Shown here: piece after piece, positions 7,300 through 11,044 of the stretch
Position numbering within the stretch: position 1 is the first letter of the stretch
Layout: every line of letters begins with the position of its first letter
Origin: JADFOB01 sp964651325
GTDB lineage: Bacteria; Planctomycetota; Phycisphaerae; UBA1845
NCBI GenBank assembly: GCA_964651325.1
Contig: CAZYXP010000129.1
Span: forward strand, 1 to 11,044
Direction of reading: 5' to 3'
Length of the DNA stretch: 11,044 bases
Translations under genes and position numbers: made by a program
The notes under the pieces: generated by a model
The model's database searches: none
Seen by the model: the letters and a program-made list of their open reading frames with translations, nothing else
What the model was told of the DNA's origin: nothing

Positions 7300-7380
7300 G
7301 GATCGCCATATGCTTGATGGCCGCCGGGACCGCCAATCTCCAGACTGGCATTCGCCCCCCGAGCTGTGGGCTTGAGCCCC
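7300..7380. repeat. Repeat-derived structured leader of the operon
   Basis: The stretch before the vWA start contains a 12-nt direct repeat in two copies (7297-7308 and 7324-7335, 10 of 12 identical). It also contains a hairpin GCCAT/ATGGC (7305-7309 with 7317-7321) and the palindrome GGGCTTGAGCCC (7368-7379). The GGGCTTGAGCCC context is typical of dispersed planctomycete intergenic repeats as I remember them; copy number elsewhere in the genome cannot be judged from this window. Confidence 0.5.
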
Positions 7381-7537
7381 ATGTGGCCGCAGGGAACCGA
7401 CAAGGCCCGCCTCGCAGCCTTTGCGGCACAAGTGAAACCAAGCCCTGGGATCGCTAAACACAGTGGCAGGCCATGATCGTTCCGTTGTCGGAAACGACTT
7501 CGGTCGGGGTTGTGCGTGCTTGCCTCGCGTGCAATTA

Positions 7538-7566
7538 AGTCTAGGCGTCTTGATTTCGTCCGTCAA
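7538..7566 (-). promoter_or_regulatory. Candidate sigma70-type promoter for the vWA-TPR-ExbBD operon
   Basis: On the minus strand a TTGACG -35 element (7561-7566) is separated by exactly 17 nt from TAGACT (7538-7543), a 4-of-6 match to the -10 consensus. It would give an mRNA leader of about 245 nt before the vWA start. No better pair was seen nearer the gene. Promoter consensus in this phylum is poorly known, so this is a candidate only. Confidence 0.4.
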
Positions 7567-7740
7567 CGTAATCTCTACAGAGTCCCTCAAACAGAGTCGT
7601 TAAGCTCTTGGGCGGGCGATTCGCCGTGGGGCGAGGCCGACGAGGAGACTCCATGTCCCGCCTTAGACGCCGGAGATCCGTTCGTCCAACCGTTTATCTG
7701 CTCTCTGATTGTGTCTTGGTGTCGCAGTAGTCGCTCGATC

Positions 7741-7769
7741 TTCAACTACGCATCATTTTGCGGTAGACT
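7741..7769 (+). promoter_or_regulatory. Weak candidate promoter for the exported protein gene at 7910
   Basis: TTCAAC (7741-7746), a 17-nt spacer and TAGACT (7764-7769) face the plus-strand gene. The -10 is identical to that of the minus-strand candidate, but the -35 is poor. A perfect TTGACA at 7784-7789 has no acceptable -10 at 16-19 nt. Low confidence. Confidence 0.2.
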
Positions 7770-7824
7770 GCCGCTCGCTAGTGTTGACAACCGTCAGGTA
7801 AACAGCCGAACGCTGCATGGTAGG

Positions 7825-7875
7825 GCAAGGCTCCTGGAGGCCCCGCGGGCTGAAGTCCGCGGCTGGGACCCTTGC
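7825..7875 (+). repeat. Nested hairpin in the leader of the 7910 gene
   Basis: An outer stem GCAAGG (7825-7830) pairs with CCTTGC (7870-7875). An inner CCGCGG (7843-7848) pairs with CCGCGG (7857-7862) around an 8-nt loop. It ends 34 nt before the start codon. The inner part resembles dispersed intergenic repeats of planctomycetes (memory, unchecked). It could be a repeat insertion or a structured 5' leader; it has no U-tract and is not a terminator. Confidence 0.5.
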
Positions 7876-7909
7876 TTACTAACGGCTCTTACCGGGAGCC
7901 ATAGAGACG

Positions 7910-9016
7910 ATGCAAACAATCATGCCAAGAATCAAGACGCAAACGGTCGCAATCGTGCTGGGATTGCTGATGCCGGGGGGCGCTTCTGCTCAGCAAGATT
8001 CAGAGCCTCGCGATCCGGGCCAAGACGCCAAGCCAACGACGGCGTTGCCGGGGCAGCCGCATGACACCACGCCCGGTCGGCTAGGGCGCCAGGGGGGCTT
8101 TGATTCCGAGTTGGCGTATGTTCGAGCCTCAGAGGCTCGTGTGGCCGAGTTGCTTGATCGAGCGTCGCACGCCGCCGATGAGCTGACGGCGGCAACCTTG
8201 CGCCTCGCGGCCGCCAATCTCTTGCTGGCCGAGCAATTGGATGCGCCTTGTTCGCTGAAACTCCTTCGTACCTTGGGTTTGCCGGATCAGGAGGCGACCG
8301 GAGACGTGGTCGATGTGTTGAAGCATGCCCGCGCGTTGCTCGACGAAGTCGGCCAACGGATCGACAAGAAGATGGAGCAAGTCGCAGACATGGACGAGGA
8401 TTTGGCCGGCTCGTGGGCGGCGCTTCAGAGCAATCAGACATCACTGAATGCTTTCCTCGGCGCGCTGCACGTGTTCCTGTTGCCGCAAGAGCACGACAAC
8501 GTTGCGCGGGCTCTGCGCCGCGCGGCATCGGGTCTGGCGCCTTTGCTTGAGCGGGCAGAGCCGGACATCGTCGCGGCGGCAGCGCTTTGGTATGCCATGC
8601 TTCGCGCGGGCGAGAAAAGCAAGCGATCGGCGCTTTCCGTCTTGGACCCCGTCTTGAAGGGGCGGCCCACCGCGGGGACCAATTTTGCGTTTTATGGACG
8701 GCTGCTGCGATGTCGGTTGATCGCAGACCGATCGAGCCCACCGACGGCATTGGCGCTGCTGCTCCAGCTGGAAGACATGTTGGGAGATTGGTTCGAAGAA
8801 GACGAGTCCCAAGGCCAGGCCGCGCGATCGTTGCTATTGCTTCGCGCGCACATTCTCCAAGTTTGGAAAGAGCGCCTTTCAAGCGATGCGGGGACAGAGG
8901 AGCGGCAGTTTTTTGACCAGCGCCTTGAGGGCATCCATGCGATCCTCAAGACGCCTGACGCTCGTTTTCTAAGGCTAGGGCACGCCATTCCCGTGCTTGT
9001 GCCCATACCACAGTAA
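7910..9016 (+). CDS. Exported alpha-helical protein of unknown function
   Basis: 368 residues. The N-terminus is a convincing signal peptide: basic start (MPRIK), hydrophobic core (VAIVLGLLMPG) and cleavage at ASA|QQD after about residue 27. A Pro/Gly/Asp-rich linker of about 35 residues follows, then a mostly helical body with Ala/Leu-rich amphipathic helices (for example LRLAAANLLLAEQL, VDVLKHARALLDEVGQRI and PPTALALLLQLEDML). No transmembrane helix follows the signal. No catalytic or binding motif is recognisable; the helix density is compatible with a degenerate TPR-like solenoid. The start at 7910 has GGGAG 11 nt upstream, and an in-frame ATG at 7922 is an alternative. The gene diverges from the vWA-ExbBD operon across a shared 623-nt gap, so a link to that envelope machine is possible but not shown. 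Confidence 0.82.
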   Translation: MQTIMPRIKTQTVAIVLGLLMPGGASAQQDSEPRDPGQDAKPTTALPGQPHDTTPGRLGRQGGFDSELAYVRASEARVAELLDRASHAADELTAATLRLAAANLLLAEQLDAPCSLKLLRTLGLPDQEATGDVVDVLKHARALLDEVGQRIDKKMEQVADMDEDLAGSWAALQSNQTSLNAFLGALHVFLLPQEHDNVARALRRAASGLAPLLERAEPDIVAAAALWYAMLRAGEKSKRSALSVLDPVLKGRPTAGTNFAFYGRLLRCRLIADRSSPPTALALLLQLEDMLGDWFEEDESQGQAARSLLLLRAHILQVWKERLSSDAGTEERQFFDQRLEGIHAILKTPDARFLRLGHAIPVLVPIPQ

Positions 9017-9047
9017 ACACCATCCATTCTTAGTCGTACGCTCGTAC

Positions 9048-9088
9048 CCTGGGCCGATGAGCCCAACCGATGCCCAATTGAGCCCAGG
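9048..9088 (+). other. Weak hairpin downstream of the 7910 gene
   Basis: CCTGGGC (9048-9054) pairs with GCCCAGG (9082-9088) around 27 nt, starting 31 nt after the stop codon. There is no T-run, so it is not a standard intrinsic terminator. Nothing else in the immediate 3' region of this gene looks like one. Confidence 0.25.
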
Positions 9089-9206
9089 CTTGTCCAGCGG
9101 GCCGCGCATTTCTGACGCGTCCACCGTGGCGGGCTACGCGCGCAACCATTGCGTACGAAACACGTTAGCGGTCTCTATCGCCTGATCGCATAGAGTTCGC
9201 CGCATT

Positions 9207-9304
9207 TGGCACGCCTCGTGCTACCTCGTCGTACGGCAAAGCAAGAAAGCCCGACGCACCAATCATTGCCAAGAAACAACGGCGTGGGCTTTCTGGTCGT
9301 GCCA
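9207..9304. repeat. Nested inverted-repeat unit A in the 9017-9417 gap
   Basis: Outer arms TGGCACG (9207-9213) and CGTGCCA (9298-9304) enclose a second pair, AGAAAGCCCGACGC (9244-9257) with GCGTGGGCTTTCT (9282-9294), differing by one unpaired base. A small hairpin GCACG-CCT-CGTGC (9209-9221) competes with the outer arm. It has no coding potential that I can support. It may be a mobile repeat or a structured RNA. Confidence 0.5.
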
Positions 9305-9320
9305 GGCCACACCGCCGAAC

Positions 9321-9412
9321 GACGCAGTGGTCTACCGAACTCATGGGCGAGGACGCATTCTCTGGGGAGATGGATGCGAGCCTGGTTTGTGAGTTCGGTA
9401 GGCTACTGCGTC
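9321..9412. repeat. 92-nt nested palindrome (unit B) next to a T-tract
   Basis: The arms 9321-9343 and 9390-9412 are inverted copies with 21 of 23 positions paired, including a perfect 12-bp core (CTACCGAACTCA / TGAGTTCGGTAG). Inside the 46-nt loop are further pairs CGCAT/ATGCG and TCTC/GAGA. On the plus strand the right arm is followed by CCTTTTT (T-run 9414-9418). It lies between the convergent genes ending at 9016 and 9418. It could act as a terminator for plus-strand transcription, or be a MITE-like element or a structured RNA. Confidence 0.6.
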
Positions 9413-9417
9413 CTTTT

Positions 9418-9681
9418 TCATGCGCCGTTTCTATTCGCCAATGCTTCGCGAATGGATGGTTGCAAAAAGGTGCGCTCGACGCCCGGTAGGGACAGCAATG
9501 CATCGAGGCCGGCCTCAGTGGTGGTGCCGGGGTCGTCGTCGAGATCGACAAAAAACACAGACAGCTTGCCCATTCTGCAGAGTCCACCCCCTTTACCGTC
9601 CAGATGCTCGAAGCGTATCTCGATGTCCATTTTTCTCAGGGCATCGAGTAGATCGTCGAGCGATGGTAGATGTGAATGCAC
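9418..9681 (-). CDS. Small conserved-looking acidic protein, function unknown
   Basis: 87 residues, mildly acidic and soluble, with no signal peptide or transmembrane helix. Composition looks genuinely coding: LDDLLDALRKMDIEIRFEHL, then GGGLCRMGKLSVFFVDLDDD, then LLSLPGVERTFLQPSIREAL. The pattern (helix, strand, Gly-Gly-Gly-Leu-Cys turn, strand FFVDLD, helix, C-terminal REAL) resembles a short uncharacterised family I associate with planctomycetes; this is memory, not a search. The first available start is a GTG at 9681 without a clear ribosome site, so the exact start is uncertain; the next in-frame ATG is at residue 18. It diverges from the histidine kinase, 83 nt away. An open frame of the kinase running back to 9420 on the other strand is Arg/Cys/Trp-rich and is taken as its shadow. 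Confidence 0.65.
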   Translation of the reverse strand: MHSHLPSLDDLLDALRKMDIEIRFEHLDGKGGGLCRMGKLSVFFVDLDDDPGTTTEAGLDALLSLPGVERTFLQPSIREALANRNGA

Positions 9682-9764
9682 GGGGGCGCGGCCTTCAAGT
9701 CACAGTGGAACACCGACCGATAGTTTCGACTCGGGATGATACCACGATTGTGCCTCTGAGGGAT

Positions 9765-10706
9765 ATGGGCGACATGCAAGCGAAAATGCCAACACGGACC
9801 AGGCCGGGATCGACCCGGCCCAAGCCCGATTTCCATCGGCACATGGTGGGGTTGGAAGAGAAACTTGCAACCCTTCGCGACCAGGTCCGCCAGGCACAGC
9901 AGTTGGCCGGGCTGGGTACGTCCACCGCCATGCTGGCGCACGAAGTGAACAATCTGCTCACACCCATCGTTGGCTATGCGCACGGAGCGTTGGAGAGCGG
10001 TAGCAACGCGTTGCAAGAGAAGGCGTTACAAGTCACGATCAAGAACGCGCAGATGCTCGTGGCCATGTCGGAGCGAATCTTGCGCATCAGTGCGGCCAGG
10101 CCCGCCTGTGTCGAGGCCGGGCCTGTGGCGGTTCGCGCGTGCGCCGACGAGGCCGTCGAATGTCTCTGCCGCGAACTCTCCAAAGACGGGATCACGTTTC
10201 GCAACGAGGTCGATCAAGATATTGTGGTTCAGGCGGATAAGTTCGCGTTGCAGCAGATCTTTTTCAATATTTTCCTGAACGCCCGCGACGCCATGGCCCC
10301 CAGCCACGGCGGGACGTTGAGCGTATATGCGCGACGCGACGAAGCCGGCATCGAAGCGAAACGTAGCCACGAAATGGAACATCGCATCCAATCGGAACAC
10401 GACAGCCCCATAGAACAGGGCGACCCAAGAGAAGACCGCATCGAAATCACGATCAAAGACACCGGCGGGGGCATTCCCGAAGCGCTGCTTCCATTTGTTT
10501 TCGAGCCGCTTCAATCATCCAAACGCGCAGACGGTGGCGGCAACGGCGGCAGCGGGCACGCTCGTTGCAGCGGCCTCGGGCTGGCGCTGTGTCGCGATCT
10601 GATCGTGGAAAATGGCGGAACCATCGCCGCGACCACGGATCCCGGCGTAGGAACCACCTTCGCGATCCGGGTTCCAGCGGCCATCGATGTGGCCGACATG
10701 CCGTAG
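9765..10706 (+). CDS. Soluble sensor histidine kinase, NtrB-like core without recognisable input domain
   Basis: 313 residues from the ATG at 9765. A coiled coil (about 27-47, LEEKLATLRDQVRQAQQLAG) leads into the HisKA H-box with phospho-acceptor H59 (LAHEVNNLLTPIVGYA). The HATPase_c part has an N-box (N168 and N172 in IFFNIFLNARDAM), a G1 box (D232-T-G-G-G236), an F-box (PFVFEPLQSSK) and a G2 box (G270-L-G-L-A), ending GVGTTFAI. All catalytic elements are present. There is no transmembrane helix and no PAS, GAF or receiver domain, so it is cytoplasmic and probably senses through a partner. A charged insert (about 192-225) between N- and G1-boxes is unusual. No response regulator is in the window. 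GAGGG lies 2 nt before the chosen ATG and 11 nt before the next ATG (9774), so the start could be either. Confidence 0.88.
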   Translation: MGDMQAKMPTRTRPGSTRPKPDFHRHMVGLEEKLATLRDQVRQAQQLAGLGTSTAMLAHEVNNLLTPIVGYAHGALESGSNALQEKALQVTIKNAQMLVAMSERILRISAARPACVEAGPVAVRACADEAVECLCRELSKDGITFRNEVDQDIVVQADKFALQQIFFNIFLNARDAMAPSHGGTLSVYARRDEAGIEAKRSHEMEHRIQSEHDSPIEQGDPREDRIEITIKDTGGGIPEALLPFVFEPLQSSKRADGGGNGGSGHARCSGLGLALCRDLIVENGGTIAATTDPGVGTTFAIRVPAAIDVADMP

Positions 10707-10841
10707 AAAGCGTCTTGAGTACGCCCTGGCAACATCCTCCCCGCCCGTGAAGCCCACTCTGCTTCGCCACCTACCAGTGCCGCGATTCTGGCAACGTCCA
10801 AGACGACCGCTTTCAGGGTCGTGATCTTGGCGCGTCGCAAA
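10707..10841. other. Non-coding stretch after the kinase gene
   Basis: I see no supported gene, RNA or promoter here. A minus-strand open frame through it would overlap the 3' end of the kinase gene in antisense and starts at a TTG without a ribosome site, so it is not called. Confidence 0.5.
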
Positions 10842-10880
10842 CCGGTGGCGGCGTCCCGGCACGCCGGGACTTGCCACCGG
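10842..10880. repeat. 39-nt two-stem palindrome downstream of the kinase gene
   Basis: The outer arms CCGGTGGC (10842-10849) and GCCACCGG (10873-10880) are perfect, as are the inner arms GTCCCGGC (10853-10860) and GCCGGGAC (10863-10870). They are joined by 3- and 2-nt internal loops around a 2-nt AC apex. It is very G+C-rich with no T-run, so it is not a canonical intrinsic terminator, though it could stabilise the 3' end of the kinase mRNA. It directly precedes the 23-nt repeat array. Confidence 0.7.
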
Positions 10881-10891
10881 CTACTATAGAC

Positions 10892-11044
10892 CAGCCTTTC
10901 AGGCTGAGGAACTGCAGCCTTTCAGGCTGAGAAATCGCAGCCTTGCAGGCTGAGTTAAAGCAGCCCTTCAGGCTGAGTTGAAGCAGCCCTTCAGGCTGAC
11001 ATAGTGGATCCTAGCAGGCTGATAATGAGCCGCCTTGTGCGCTG
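10892..11044. repeat. 23-bp-period tandem array of CAGCCTTTCAGGCTG palindromes
   Basis: The 15-nt palindromic unit (CAGCCT / AGGCTG around a 3-nt loop) begins at 10892, 10915, 10938, 10961 and 10984, a spacing of exactly 23 nt. Decayed units continue in register at 11007-11021 and 11030-11044, so the array runs off the window. Units 1-3 pair fully; units 4 and 5 (CAGCCC) have one mismatch. The 8-nt spacers all begin with A and end with G. The period is not a multiple of three and no frame is coding. This resembles dispersed intergenic palindromes of planctomycetes; repeats of 15 nt with 8-nt spacers rule out a CRISPR array. Confidence 0.85.

Noticed and set aside
7784..7789. Perfect TTGACA as a -35 element for the plus-strand gene
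   Set aside because: No acceptable -10 sequence at 16-19 nt downstream; likely chance.
7932..8882. Minus-strand open frame of 316 residues opposite the exported protein gene
   Set aside because: Arg/Pro/Ala-rich shadow without motifs; the plus frame has a clear signal peptide.
9420..9764. N-terminal extension of the kinase by 115 residues
   Set aside because: Antisense to the better-looking 87-residue gene, rich in Arg, Cys and Trp, and lacking any sensor-domain pattern; a start at 9765 leaves a complete kinase.
10511..10840. Minus-strand open frame of 109 residues at the end of the kinase gene
   Set aside because: Overlaps the conserved G2 region of the kinase in antisense, begins at TTG without a ribosome site, and matches no family I recognise.
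10892..11044. CRISPR array
   Set aside because: Repeat units of 15 nt with 8-nt, partly conserved spacers are far too short, and no cas gene is present.

Overview
The window (about 60% G+C by eye, densely coding) looks like a chromosome fragment from a planctomycete (Planctomycetota). This rests on gene content: an ExbB with a cleavable signal peptide, two different ExbD proteins, large exported helical-repeat proteins and a membrane-anchored von Willebrand A (vWA) protein in one operon. It also rests on gaps filled with short structured repeats of a kind common in that phylum. No rRNA, tRNA or ribosomal-protein marker is present, so the assignment is an inference.

Positions 7286 to 369 hold a six-gene operon on the minus strand. 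In transcription order it encodes: a membrane-anchored vWA protein with a TonB-like transmembrane helix; an exported TPR-type protein; ExbB/TolQ; two ExbD/TolR proteins; and a 980-residue exported TPR-type solenoid protein. Adjacent genes overlap (11, 17 and 4 nt) or lie 8 nt apart, except for a 114-nt gap before exbB that contains a short repeat. ExbB and the ExbDs would form a proton-driven inner-membrane motor. The vWA and TPR proteins would sit in the periplasm or cell envelope as its effectors. One TolQ, two TolRs, TPR proteins and a vWA protein together recall the parts list of the Myxococcus Agl/Glt gliding machine, but only by analogy.

Positions 7287-7909 form a divergent regulatory gap with a candidate sigma70-like promoter for the operon, a repeat-derived leader, and a hairpin in front of the plus-strand gene 7910-9016. 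That gene encodes an unrecognised exported helical protein.

Positions 9017-9417 hold no convincing gene but contain two adjacent, nested inverted-repeat units of about 95 nt each. Next comes a small conserved-looking minus-strand gene (9418-9681). It diverges from a soluble sensor histidine kinase on the plus strand (9765-10706).

The right end (10707-11044) is non-coding. It carries a 39-nt palindrome and a 23-bp-period array of 15-bp palindromes that runs, increasingly decayed, to the window edge. The left end (1-368) is also non-coding, with an inverted pair of covarying hairpins and a pyrimidine-rich repeat tract.

The most interesting item is the possible fusion of a TonB-like energy-transducing helix to a vWA domain, encoded beside its own ExbB and two ExbDs.
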